Below are positions 15,992 through 24,537 of a stretch of 64,000 nucleotides of DNA, one piece after another (within the stretch, counting starts at the first letter, position 1; the number at the start of each line of letters is the position of its first letter). Source of the stretch: Burkholderiales bacterium UBA4657 (GTDB taxonomy: Bacteria; Pseudomonadota; Gammaproteobacteria; Burkholderiales; Burkholderiaceae_E). The translations under genes were made by a program, and so were the position numbers. The stretch is taken from the NCBI GenBank assembly GCA_002405475.1, contig DHLX01000008.1, forward strand, positions 22,106 to 86,105, written 5' to 3'. The notes under the pieces were generated by a model. It made no database searches. It was not told the origin of the DNA and was given only the letters and a program-made list of their open reading frames with translations.

Positions 15992-16900
15992 TCAGTGCGA
16001 CTTGATCATGGTGCCTACGCCCTGCTCGGTCAAAATTTCCAGCAGCAGGCAATGCGCCACCCGGCCATCAATAACGTGTACGCTATTGACGCCAGCCTTG
16101 GCAGCATCCAGCGCGCCTGCAATTTTCGGCAACATGCCGCCGGAAATGGTGCCATCGGCAAATAATTCATCTATACGCTTGGCGGTCAGTTTGGTCAGCA
16201 ACTGGCCGTTTTTATCCAGCACGCCGGGGGTGTTGGTCAGTAACACCAGTTTCTCGGCTTTCAGCACTTCGGCCAGCTTGCCCGCAACCAGGTCGGCATT
16301 GATGTTGTAGCTTTCGTTTTCTTCGCCAAAACCAATCGGTGACACAACAGGAATAAATTGATCGTCTTGCAGTGCCTTGACGACTGCCGGATCTATTTGC
16401 ACGATTTCCCCCACCTGCCCGACATCAATCGTTTTGCTGGCATCATTCTTGTCCGGCATTAGCAGTTTGCGCGCGCGAATTAACCCGCCGTCACGTCCGG
16501 TCAGACCCACGGCCTTGCCGCCGTGATGGTTGATAAAGCCGACAATATCCTGCTGTACTTCGCCGCCCAAGACCCACTCGACCACTTCCATGGTCTCGGC
16601 ATCGGTAACACGCATGCCCTGGATGAATTCGCCTTTTTTACCAATTTTTGCCAGCGCCTCGTCAATTTGCGGGCCGCCGCCATGCACCACCACCGGGTTC
16701 ATGCCAACCAGTTTGAGCAAAACAACATCGCGCGCAAAGGCTTCCTGCAGGGCCGGCTCTGTCATGGCATTGCCGCCATACTTGATGACAATGGTCTTGC
16801 CATGAAAACGGCGTATGAATGGTAAAGCCTCGGCCAGCACATCAGCTTTGAGGCTGGCGGGTACGGTAGCAAGGTTCAGGTTGGGTTCGGTTGCGGTCAT
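15992..16900 (-). CDS. argB: Acetylglutamate kinase
   Basis: A 302-aa amino acid kinase that phosphorylates N-acetylglutamate in arginine synthesis. KTIVIKYGGNAMTEPALQ is the ATP-binding start, VVVHGGGPQIDEALAKIG and KKGEFIQGMRVTDAETMEVV the substrate region, and SYNINADLVAGKLAEVLKAE the C-terminal nucleotide site. Length and motifs are standard. The start at 16900 gives the usual short N-terminal extension. It is divergent from phoR across an 88-nt gap. Confidence 0.96.
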   Translation of the reverse strand: MTATEPNLNLATVPASLKADVLAEALPFIRRFHGKTIVIKYGGNAMTEPALQEAFARDVVLLKLVGMNPVVVHGGGPQIDEALAKIGKKGEFIQGMRVTDAETMEVVEWVLGGEVQQDIVGFINHHGGKAVGLTGRDGGLIRARKLLMPDKNDASKTIDVGQVGEIVQIDPAVVKALQDDQFIPVVSPIGFGEENESYNINADLVAGKLAEVLKAEKLVLLTNTPGVLDKNGQLLTKLTAKRIDELFADGTISGGMLPKIAGALDAAKAGVNSVHVIDGRVAHCLLLEILTEQGVGTMIKSH

Positions 16901-16988
16901 GGGCGCTGAATTCTCACATCAGACTGGTTTCAAAATTCTATTGTAGCCCGTCAAGCAAAAAAACTTCGTCGATGTCATAATCCACGCG

Positions 16989-18302
16989 GTGTCGCGCTCA
17001 TCCATTTTTTTCAAATTCATTCTATTTACCAGTTTCATCGGACTTCTGGTCTGGGTGACGGGGCCGGTTGTCGGTTTGAGTACCGGTTTCTTCATCACTC
17101 TGCTGGCCTGGTGGTATAGCAACCTGAAACTACTGGCACTGCACCGCTGGCTGTCGCACGTGCCTGGAGCGCATGTGCCCAGCGGCTCGGGTTTGTGGGA
17201 CGAAGTATTCTCTTTACTGTACCGACAGCAAAAATCTCAGTCGCATCAGGTTCAAACCCTGACCCATGCGCTGGTCACATTCCGCCGCGCAGCCCAGGCC
17301 ATGCCCGATGGTGTGATTACCCTGTCTTCAGATAACCATATTTTGTGGTGCAATGAAACCGCAGCACGTATGTTTGGTTTTGATTTGTCGGTCGATGCCG
17401 GACGGAATATTGCCAACCTGGTGCGCGCGCCGGAGTTCCAGGATTATTTGCAAAGTGAGGACTGGGCCAAAACCGTGACGGTGCGTATGCTGCGTACCGA
17501 ACCGAAATGCTATGCCATCCGCCTGGTGCAATACGGTGAAGGTGAGCGCCTGATGCTGGTACGCGATGTGACTCAGCTGGAACGGCTGGAAACCATGCGC
17601 CGCGATTTTGTGGCCAATGTTTCACACGAACTGAAAACACCCCTGACGGTACTGTCAGGTTTTCTGGAAACGATACAGACTTACCACGATCTGCCCACAA
17701 CGCAAAGAGCACATTTTTTTGATCTGATGAACGAACAGGCCAGCCGTATGAAACGCCTGGTTGAAGATCTGCTCACCCTGTCGGCGCTCGAGTCTGGAGA
17801 TAAGGCCCCGCTGGATACTGTAGTAGTGCTTGATCCATTATTTGAACGTCTGAAGAATGCTGCGCAGCTTCTAAGCCAGGGCAAGCATCAGATTCGCTGG
17901 AGCCTGGAGCCTGGTATTCAATTGCTGGGGGCAGAGACCGAACTGGCCAGCGCTTTTGAAAACCTGATTTCCAATGCGATACGCTATACGCCAGAGGGCG
18001 GAGAAATAGAGGTCAAATTCCTGTTGCTGCCGAATGAGCATGAGCCTCGGGAGGCGCAGTTCATTGTGCATGACACGGGTATCGGCATAGAGGCGCAACA
18101 TATTCCGCGCCTGACTGAACGTTTTTATCGGGTCGATCGCAGTCGTTCACGCGAATCTGGCGGTACCGGTCTCGGACTGGCGATTGTCAAGCATGTATTG
18201 ACGCGGCACGATGGCAACCTGGCCATTGAAAGTAGCTATGGTCGTGGCACTACCATGACGGCAATATTGCCTGCTCGCCGCGTTGTACTTACAACAACTT
18301 GA
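16989..18302 (+). CDS. phoR: Phosphate-type sensor histidine kinase PhoR
   Basis: A 437-aa membrane sensor kinase. Two hydrophobic helices lie at about residues 7-24 and 28-43, a PAS domain follows (DGVITLSSDNHILWCNETAA), then HisKA with H213 in NVSHELKTPLTVL, and a HATPase with NLISNAIRYTPEGG, DTGIGIEAQHIP and GGTGLGLAIVKHVL. This matches PhoR of the phosphate response. The start is a GTG with no clear ribosome site; no better start exists upstream in frame. Unusually, no phoB response regulator is adjacent, and the gene stands alone between argB and an unrelated convergent gene whose end it overlaps by 14 nt. Confidence 0.88.
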   Translation: MSRSSIFFKFILFTSFIGLLVWVTGPVVGLSTGFFITLLAWWYSNLKLLALHRWLSHVPGAHVPSGSGLWDEVFSLLYRQQKSQSHQVQTLTHALVTFRRAAQAMPDGVITLSSDNHILWCNETAARMFGFDLSVDAGRNIANLVRAPEFQDYLQSEDWAKTVTVRMLRTEPKCYAIRLVQYGEGERLMLVRDVTQLERLETMRRDFVANVSHELKTPLTVLSGFLETIQTYHDLPTTQRAHFFDLMNEQASRMKRLVEDLLTLSALESGDKAPLDTVVVLDPLFERLKNAAQLLSQGKHQIRWSLEPGIQLLGAETELASAFENLISNAIRYTPEGGEIEVKFLLLPNEHEPREAQFIVHDTGIGIEAQHIPRLTERFYRVDRSRSRESGGTGLGLAIVKHVLTRHDGNLAIESSYGRGTTMTAILPARRVVLTTT

Positions 18303-19989
18303 AACTGACCTGGTCAAAGTCGTAACCACGGAATAACTGCGGCCCAATTTGTACCCGATAAAGCGAACCGTCAAACAGCATATCGGTAATAGTTCCCGGT
18401 GGGTAGTGGGCCAGCGGCAGAATCAGACTGGACTGTTCAAGGTCGAGTTGGTGCAAGCCTGAGCCACCCTGACCGCCACTGTTGGGCATCACACCAAGCA
18501 AAAAAGCATCCTCAAAACTGCCGCTGCCAGGCTTGATGCTGAGAAGCCTGGGGATGCCGTTGAGTAAACGTAGGGTGATTTGTTGTAACTGCTGCTCTGA
18601 TGCCTCAAGCGGAATAGTTTGTTGCAAGCTGTCAATGTAGGCCAGATACAGCCTACGACCGTCTGAATCAGGGTCGGTAGAAATAAAACACAGCTGTTCG
18701 AGTTGTAGCCTGGGATGGCGCGCTAAACGAACGCACTTCAAACCCGTAGCATTTTCGCCTTTAGTCTGCCAGGATTCTGCCGCTTGCACCAGCAAACGTA
18801 AACGCTGCAAGGACGGATCTTCCTTGTTCATATTGACGCTGGAGGCATGGTCAGTGTCGTAACGACGGTAATGGTACAAGCTGCTTCCGTGTGTAGCATT
18901 AGGGTCAAAAATGGCAGCAGGTTTTGACATGGCTCCTGCCATAGCATGATACCCAGCCACGACACGAATATTTTCTGTCAGGGGTGCACGCCAGGCGGTT
19001 GCTGTACGAGCAGGTACTCCCCAGGCAATGAGCAAGTCCTGAATAGTTTGTGAGGTGGGTGCGGCAGAAAAACGTGTGTCAAGCCCCAAGGTGGGGCTGA
19101 AGGTATTCGAGGACAGTTCTGAACCTATCTTTTTGACTTCCTCTAGCAAGGCGCGAGTATCAAGCCTAACTGCCATTGCAGATGTTACTACCGACGGCCA
19201 GGACGAGGGTTTGCTCTCCGCCCCCCCTTCCTCAATGCGGAATTTGACCTTCAGGACAAATCTGCGACATATCTTTCTGGCCAGTTCAAAGCTGGATGAC
19301 AGCAGGGATTCCGGACGCGTCAGACGTAAAAGCAGGATCACAATCAGTACCATACGTCCGCTGACCGGGTAATCTGGACTCATGGGGTCAAAAACACCCT
19401 CTTCGAGCATATCTGACTGTTTTGCCTGCTTGGCATACTGCAACAGCAACTCCCAATCAGCCTCAGGAATGGCGAGACGCAAACGGTAACAGTACTCGAG
19501 ATACAGAGCCTGTATGCTGATCATGCGTTGGGCAACCAGCAGTTTAGCCGAGACCGGTTTGACCTGGGATGAAAATGCAGCTAGGCGGTCACGTAACATC
19601 GGGTCACTTCGAAAATCACCGGATGAATAGCGGTCAGCCACCTTGACCAGATCGGCAGGCGCAAGGCTGAACAGACAAGAGTAGCCATCGCGCAAGGCGT
19701 GCAACATATCGATTAATGGCCTGATTCGCTCGGCTTCATTTTCCGACATGGGAACGGCACGAAAAGCACAGGTTGAAACCAAACCAGTTGCAGCCCTGAG
19801 TAGTGGGAAGCGCAGAGTTTCGAGTATGCCTAGCTGAACATATACGGGTCGTGGCGCCGACACCAATTCCTGTAAAGCAGGCAGCGCCTCAATGATCATC
19901 TCTTGAGGTTCCCGCTCTTTCATCCGAGACAACCAGGCTAAGGCTTCCGCCGAGCTGGTCAGTGACACTGCCTGTACCGCAGACCCCAT
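18289..19989 (-). CDS. Unrecognised 566-aa protein
   Basis: Not recognised. The protein is soluble, without a signal peptide, and mostly helical in its first 250 residues (runs such as LLVAQRMISIQALYLEYCYR and SGRMVLIVILLLRL). The middle has a serine-rich linker around residues 255-310. The C-terminal third looks beta-rich and ends SLYRVQIGPQLFRGYDFDQV, which could be a small ligand-binding barrel, but this is a guess. An excellent ribosome site (AGGTGAGG) supports the start. It follows the HIT-family gene by 27 nt on the same strand, so they probably share a transcript. Confidence 0.75.
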   Translation of the reverse strand: MGSAVQAVSLTSSAEALAWLSRMKEREPQEMIIEALPALQELVSAPRPVYVQLGILETLRFPLLRAATGLVSTCAFRAVPMSENEAERIRPLIDMLHALRDGYSCLFSLAPADLVKVADRYSSGDFRSDPMLRDRLAAFSSQVKPVSAKLLVAQRMISIQALYLEYCYRLRLAIPEADWELLLQYAKQAKQSDMLEEGVFDPMSPDYPVSGRMVLIVILLLRLTRPESLLSSSFELARKICRRFVLKVKFRIEEGGAESKPSSWPSVVTSAMAVRLDTRALLEEVKKIGSELSSNTFSPTLGLDTRFSAAPTSQTIQDLLIAWGVPARTATAWRAPLTENIRVVAGYHAMAGAMSKPAAIFDPNATHGSSLYHYRRYDTDHASSVNMNKEDPSLQRLRLLVQAAESWQTKGENATGLKCVRLARHPRLQLEQLCFISTDPDSDGRRLYLAYIDSLQQTIPLEASEQQLQQITLRLLNGIPRLLSIKPGSGSFEDAFLLGVMPNSGGQGGSGLHQLDLEQSSLILPLAHYPPGTITDMLFDGSLYRVQIGPQLFRGYDFDQVSFKLL

Positions 19990-20016
19990 ATCCTCACCTC
20001 ATTGCAGCTTCGAGTC

Positions 20017-20442
20017 CTATTTCAAATCGGCACATTCCTTGATAATCACTTGTCGCAACAGAACCAGTTGCTCCTTGGAACAAGTTAAATCTGGTGAGCG
20101 ACATCTTGCGGCCCATATTGGAGCCGGAAAATGACTGTCTGTCTGCCAACGTGGAATGATATGCCAATGCAGGTGTGGTGTCACGTTTCCCAGGCTGGCT
20201 AGATTGATTTTTTGGGGTTGCAGTACCGCTCGCAGGCTTTTTTCGACCGCCCATACCGCAGCCATCATTTGCTGCCGTTGTTCAGCAGACAAATCGGTCA
20301 TTTCGCGTACATGGCTATTCCAGATAACACGGCAAAAACCGGGAAAGTCTGGCTCGTCTGCCAGTACAACACGCCATTCAGTTCGTCGCACCAATAGCTC
20401 GCCCCCCTCTTGCAGGCACAATTCACATTCTTTTGCTGACAT
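20017..20442 (-). CDS. HIT-family nucleotide-binding protein
   Basis: A 141-aa histidine-triad protein. NVTPHLHWHIIPRWQTD carries the catalytic HxHxH motif. The N-terminal CELCLQEGG resembles the zinc-binding pair of some HIT hydrolases, and VIWNSHVREMTDLS is also family-typical. These proteins cleave or bind nucleotide adducts (AMP-X). The start at 20442 is chosen for an AGGA ribosome site; an ATG 33 nt upstream has none. It precedes the unrecognised 566-aa gene and is divergent from the ligase pseudogene. Confidence 0.86.
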   Translation of the reverse strand: MSAKECELCLQEGGELLVRRTEWRVVLADEPDFPGFCRVIWNSHVREMTDLSAEQRQQMMAAVWAVEKSLRAVLQPQKINLASLGNVTPHLHWHIIPRWQTDSHFPAPIWAARCRSPDLTCSKEQLVLLRQVIIKECADLK

Positions 20443-20480
20443 AAAATTCCTGGAATATTGGTCAATAGAAGGCACTTAAT

Positions 20481-21309
20481 ATGAATCTGTATCGCATTCT
20501 AGGAGGAAATTTTCCCCGGCAGGGCGGTGACTGGGCGCTGGAAGTACCTGAGGTAGGCCGCTACAGCTGGGCTGACCTGCAGCAAGGCAGCGCCATGCTG
20601 GCACACCTGCTGAATCAGAGTACATCCGGTTCGGGTGCTCGAGTACTTTGTCAGGTAGAAAAATCAGTGGAGGCGCTGATGCTGTACCTGGCCTGCCTGC
20701 GCGCCGGTCTGGTCTATGTTCCACTGAATACCGCCTAGCGCGACGCCGAGGTGGAATATTTTCTACGTGATACCGAACCGGAGGTCGTGATTGTCAGCCC
20801 GGAACGTTTTGGCCGTTTGAGCTCACTGGCATTTAGTGCCGGGGCTCGTCATGTTTATACCCTGAGCGATAAACGTACTGGTTCATTGCTCGAACGCGCC
20901 GCCTGTCAGCCCAGAGATTTCAGTACGGTAGACCGAGCTGACAATGACTTGGCGGCTCTGCTTTATACCTCGGGCACAACCGGTCGCAGCAAAGGCCTGA
21001 TCATCAGCGGTGGCTATAACGTCTACCCGAAAGAAATTGAGGATGAACTAAACGCTCTTGCCTGTATTGAAAAATCGGCCGTGATTGGTGTACCGCACCC
21101 TGACTTTGGCGAGGCCGTGGTGGCTATCGTCGTTGCGCGGCCTGGTTTTAGCGAACGCGAAGCGCTGAAGTCATTACGCCTGCGGCTGGCGAATTACAAA
21201 TGTCCGAAGCACATCATGACAGCTACAGCACTACCTCGTAATGCCATGGGGAAACTGCAAAAAAAATGCGCTACGGGAGCAATATGGAAAAATTTTTGCA
21301 AATGTCTGA
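20481..21309 (+). pseudogene. Decayed acyl-CoA (malonyl-CoA-like) synthetase
   Basis: Remnant of an AMP-forming acyl-CoA synthetase resembling MatB. Three lesions are visible. First, an in-frame TAG at 20736-20738 within VYVPLNTA-stop-RDAEVEYFL, where relatives often have Tyr. Second, a deletion: the ATP motif LLYTSGTTGRSKG (ending near 20997) joins directly to LIISGGYNVYPKEIEDEL, so about 200 residues between the A3 and A8 regions are missing. Third, a one-base insertion in an 8-A run at 21259-21266; reading past it restores NALREQYGKIFANV and a TGA at 21307-21309. No active enzyme can result. Similarity to MatB is from motif memory. Confidence 0.85.
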
Positions 21310-21314
21310 GCCAG

Positions 21315-21346
21315 CCCCATTAATCATGGGGTCATCTGATTTTTTC
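21315..21346 (+). terminator. Terminator-like hairpin after the ligase pseudogene
   Basis: CCCCAT, a TAATC loop and ATGGGG form a 6-bp stem, followed after 8 nt by a T-rich run (TTTTTTCTTT). It lies between the pseudogene and the convergent hemL stop. The gap between stem and T-run weakens the call. Confidence 0.45.
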
Positions 21347-21347
21347 T

Positions 21348-22628
21348 TTAGCCTAGCGCCTTAAACGCCCCCTGTGCTGAAGCCAGCGTTTCTTCAATCA
21401 GTGAATTGTCATGCTGTATTGAAACAAAACCAGCCTCATAGGCCGAGGGCGCCAGATATACCCCGCGGGCGAGCATGGCATGAAAGAAGCGATTGAAATA
21501 CGCAATATCCGAGCCCGACACATCGGATAATTGCCGGGGTATTTGATCGGCAAAATATAGCCCGAACATTCCGCCCACACTGTCTGCGGTTAGTGTTATG
21601 CCGTGATGCTGGGCGAGCTGAGTTAGCCCATTACATAATTTCTGTGTCTGTTCCGTCAGACATTCGAAAAAACCAGAAGCCTGAATCAATTTCAGCGTGG
21701 TCAGTCCTGCCGCTACTGCTACTGGATTGCCCGACAAAGTACCGGCCTGATATACCGGCCCCAGTGGAGCCAGGTAGTGCATGATGTCTTCGCGCCCGCC
21801 GAACGCCGCCACTGGAAGACCACCGCCTATCACTTTACCTAGGGTAGTCAAGTCGGGCTGTATGCCATACAAGCTTTGTGCGCCACCCAAAGCGACTCGA
21901 AAGCCGCTCATGACTTCATCAAAAACCAGTATTGCTCCATGCTGGGTACACAGCTCGCGCATACGGCGTAACCATTGCGGCTGGGCACGCACCAGATTCA
22001 TATTGCCAGCTATGGGTTCGACGATGACACAAGATACCTCTTTACCCAGCTCGCTGAAACACTGCTCCAGTTGCGTCATGTCGTTGTAGCTCAGTACGAC
22101 GGTATGCGCTGCAAATTCGGCCGGTACACCGGCGCTGGTGGGGTGGCCAAAAGTTAGCAGCCCACTTCCCGCCTTGACCAGCAGTGAGTCGGCATGGCCA
22201 TGATAACAACCATCAAACTTGATGATCTTACTGCGTCCGGTTGCGCCGCGCGCCAGCCGTATGGCGCTCATGGTGGCCTCGGTACCGCTGGAGACGAAGC
22301 GCACTTTTTTTATCGAGGGTACCAGCTTCAGTACTTCCTCAGCTATTTCAATTTCTGCTTCGGTCGGAGCGCCAAAACTCAGAGATTTGTGCGCGGCACG
22401 CTGCACTGCCTCGACCACCTGCGGGTGGGCATGTCCCAGAATCATCGGCCCCCATGAGCCAATATAATCGACATAACGCTGCCCATCTGCGTCCCATACA
22501 TATGGGCCCTGTCCTCGGGTGAAAAATCGTGGCGTGCCACCCACCGACTTAAAGGCACGTACCGGTGAATTCACACCGCCAGGAATAGAGCGTTGTGCGC
22601 GTTCAAACAGAATATCATTTTGACTCAT
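21348..22628 (-). CDS. hemL: Glutamate-1-semialdehyde 2,1-aminomutase
   Basis: A 426-aa PLP enzyme that converts glutamate 1-semialdehyde to 5-aminolevulinate for haem and other tetrapyrroles. SIPGGVNSPVRAFKSVGGTP, RFVSSGTEATMSAIRLARG, ILVFDEVMSGFR and the PLP lysine in TLGKVIGGGLPVAAFGG are diagnostic. The start MSQNDILFERAQ gives the standard length; longer in-frame extensions lie inside thiE. Its ATG overlaps the thiE end by 14 nt, so thiD-thiE-hemL form one leftward operon. Confidence 0.96.
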   Translation of the reverse strand: MSQNDILFERAQRSIPGGVNSPVRAFKSVGGTPRFFTRGQGPYVWDADGQRYVDYIGSWGPMILGHAHPQVVEAVQRAAHKSLSFGAPTEAEIEIAEEVLKLVPSIKKVRFVSSGTEATMSAIRLARGATGRSKIIKFDGCYHGHADSLLVKAGSGLLTFGHPTSAGVPAEFAAHTVVLSYNDMTQLEQCFSELGKEVSCVIVEPIAGNMNLVRAQPQWLRRMRELCTQHGAILVFDEVMSGFRVALGGAQSLYGIQPDLTTLGKVIGGGLPVAAFGGREDIMHYLAPLGPVYQAGTLSGNPVAVAAGLTTLKLIQASGFFECLTEQTQKLCNGLTQLAQHHGITLTADSVGGMFGLYFADQIPRQLSDVSGSDIAYFNRFFHAMLARGVYLAPSAYEAGFVSIQHDNSLIEETLASAQGAFKALG

Positions 22629-23259
22629 GAGCAGCCCTGAAAAAAAGTTGCTGATAACGTTGTGCCCGCTCGGCAATATCATCAGCCTGAAACAGATCGG
22701 AAATAACTGCCACTGCATCGGCGCCAGCTGCAATCACCACTGGTGCGGTGGCCAAAGTAATGCCACCAATGGCAACACGCGGTAGTCCTAACGTGGACGC
22801 CTGTTGAAATAAGTTTAAGGGAGCGTGTACAGCCGCCGGTTTGGTGCCCGAAGCAAATACAGCACCAAAAGCAATATAGGTGGCACCTTGCCGGCAGGCC
22901 GCTTCGGCCAGATGGAAATCGTTATAGCAACTGACTCCAAACGCCAGAGTGTCGTCTTCTGGTCGCCTGTCATCACGCCCTATGTGTACGGCATCGGCCT
23001 CGACCGCATGTGCCAGATCAATATCATCATTGACCACAAACCAGGCTGCAAAGTCGTGGCACAGTTGTCGTAATGCCTGGGCTTCATGCAGACGTTTTCT
23101 GCTATCAGCACTTTTCTCCCGGTATTGCAGCATGGTCACGCCGCCCTGCAATGCGGCTCGAACTTTTGCGATTAAGTCAGGCGTAGACAGGTCTGGCGGG
23201 GTAATGGCATATAAACCACGCATGCGTGGTGGCAATAGGGTTGTCGCTGATTCAGTCAT
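22615..23259 (-). CDS. thiE: Thiamine-phosphate synthase
   Basis: A 214-aa TIM-barrel enzyme that joins HMP-pyrophosphate and thiazole phosphate into thiamine phosphate. Visible motifs are GLYAITPPDL, GGVTMLQYREKSAD, FVVNDDIDLAHAVEADAVHI and YIAFGAVFASGTKP, plus the C-terminal IGGITLATAPVVIAAGADAV. The start overlaps the thiD stop as ATGACTGA (8 nt). Some active-site blocks differ slightly from textbook ThiE (HIGRDDRRPED where HLGQ-D is common), but the fold and context are clear. Confidence 0.92.
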   Translation of the reverse strand: MTESATTLLPPRMRGLYAITPPDLSTPDLIAKVRAALQGGVTMLQYREKSADSRKRLHEAQALRQLCHDFAAWFVVNDDIDLAHAVEADAVHIGRDDRRPEDDTLAFGVSCYNDFHLAEAACRQGATYIAFGAVFASGTKPAAVHAPLNLFQQASTLGLPRVAIGGITLATAPVVIAAGADAVAVISDLFQADDIAERAQRYQQLFFRAAHESK

Positions 23260-24103
23260 TCGGTGCCATTTGGCGCGACCAGAAAAATCGGTCGGGTATC
23301 GCTTGCCCCATACCAGGACGAAAAGCATGCGCTAATGTGTTCCAGGTATATTCCTGAGCCTGCTGTACCGCATCGGGCAAATCTGCTCCCAGCGCCAGCA
23401 TGGCAGCAATGGCTGATGCCAAAGTGCAACCCGAGCCATGGTAGCTGCCCGGCAAGCGCTGCCATTCATCAGCACGAACCAGACCGGCGGCATTGAACAG
23501 CCGGTTGGTCACGCTGGTAGAAACCTCATGAGTGCCAGTAATAAGCACATACTCGGCCCCGATCTGTAGCAGGCGCTGGGCGCAAACATCAAGAGTCAGA
23601 CTTTCCAGCTCCTCGTCCTGATCAGTTGCAGCCAAACGACGCGCTTCCAGGCTATTAGGCGTCACGATGGTCGCCTGAGGCAGTAATAATTCGCGCATCG
23701 CCTCTATAACTTCCTCATCACTAAGACTGTCGCCTCGACCTGAAGCCAGAACCGGATCAAAAACCAATGGTATGTCTGGATAATCAGACATGATTTCGGC
23801 AATGACGCGAACATTTTCTGCACTGCACAAAACACCCAGTTTGAAAGCAGACACCGACATATCTTCCAGTAAGGTTCGAGCCTGATCATCGACCCAGTCA
23901 GCGTCTAGCGCCATCACTTCATCCACCCCTGCAGAATCTTGTACGGTTATTCCTGTCAAGACCGACGTACCATGACAGCCAAGACTGGCAATGGTCAGCA
24001 AGTCTGCCTGCAGTCCGGCGCCTGAAGTCGGGTCAGATGCGGCAAAGGTCAGTACCAGGGGGGGCTGCTCAAATGCAGCAACGGGCAGGGAGCCAGAGGT
24101 CAT
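23252..24103 (-). CDS. thiD: Hydroxymethylpyrimidine/phosphomethylpyrimidine kinase
   Basis: A 283-aa ribokinase-fold enzyme that phosphorylates HMP and HMP-phosphate for thiamine synthesis. TFAASDPTSGAGLQADL, GTSVLTGITVQDSAGV, VFDPVLASGRGDSL, TIVTPNSLEARRL and YHGSGCTLASAIAAML are the family motifs. It is the first gene of the thiD-thiE-hemL operon. The 106-nt region between it and the divergent rubredoxin gene shows no recognisable TPP riboswitch. Confidence 0.95.
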   Translation of the reverse strand: MTSGSLPVAAFEQPPLVLTFAASDPTSGAGLQADLLTIASLGCHGTSVLTGITVQDSAGVDEVMALDADWVDDQARTLLEDMSVSAFKLGVLCSAENVRVIAEIMSDYPDIPLVFDPVLASGRGDSLSDEEVIEAMRELLLPQATIVTPNSLEARRLAATDQDEELESLTLDVCAQRLLQIGAEYVLITGTHEVSTSVTNRLFNAAGLVRADEWQRLPGSYHGSGCTLASAIAAMLALGADLPDAVQQAQEYTWNTLAHAFRPGMGQAIPDRFFWSRQMAPND

Positions 24104-24209
24104 GAATGAGTTTTACCAAGCAAAAACAAAAGATAGTCTGTATGATCGTGCGTTGAATCAAAAAATATTTCACTATTTTAGCTTCCCTTTGATTTCGGAC
24201 TTTTTGACA

Positions 24210-24386
24210 ATGGCTAATGAATTTCGTACCTGGATGTGTCTGATTTGCGGCTGGATCTACGATGAGGCCGCTGGCTCGCCTGATGAAGGAATTGCTCCTG
24301 GCACGCGCTGGGAAGATGTACCACCGAACTGGACTTGCCCGGAGTGCGGGGCGCGGAAAGAGGATTTTGAGATGGTCGAATTGTGA
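24210..24386 (+). CDS. Rubredoxin
   Basis: A 58-aa one-iron electron carrier. Two CxxCG knuckles bind the iron: MCLICGWIYDEAAG near residue 10 and CPECGARKEDFEMVEL at the C-terminus. The start at MANEFRTWMC is chosen because the domain begins there and upstream in-frame residues are not protein-like. Rubredoxin genes often sit beside pilG in beta-proteobacteria. A CRP-type palindrome overlaps its stop codon, so the pil operon probably has its own promoter. Confidence 0.94.
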   Translation: MANEFRTWMCLICGWIYDEAAGSPDEGIAPGTRWEDVPPNWTCPECGARKEDFEMVEL

Positions 24387-24397
24387 AATTAATCACA
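24382..24397. promoter_or_regulatory. Perfect CRP/Vfr-type binding site upstream of pilG
   Basis: TGTGA-AATTAA-TCACA matches the cAMP-receptor-protein consensus at all ten half-site bases. Its centre (24389.5) is about 61 bp upstream of the transcription start predicted from the -10 box at 24438-24443, the classical class I activation distance. Vfr, the CRP relative in Pseudomonas, controls type IV pili, so the link is plausible. Confidence 0.7.
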
Positions 24398-24413
24398 GGG
24401 ATAAGGTACCAAG

Positions 24414-24443
24414 TTTAGAATTCACGACAACTTGTCTTACAAT
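24414..24443 (+). promoter_or_regulatory. Candidate sigma-70 promoter of the pil chemosensory operon
   Basis: TTTAGA (-35, weak) and TACAAT (-10, one mismatch) are 18 bp apart, with the CRP-type site just upstream. A weak -35 is usual for CRP-dependent promoters. The predicted start is near 24450, giving a leader of about 88 nt before pilG. Confidence 0.5.
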
Positions 24444-24537
24444 CTTCGTGCGATCATTTACAAGAATGGATATGTCTGGGACGATAAGCAGCCGGGTAAG
24501 TGCAAATCTCACAAACATTTGAGGAAACGGTGCGGCA

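Noticed and set aside
24104..24209. Possible TPP riboswitch ahead of thiD
   Set aside because: No THI-box pattern (CTGAGA / ACCTGATC type) could be seen on the thiD strand.
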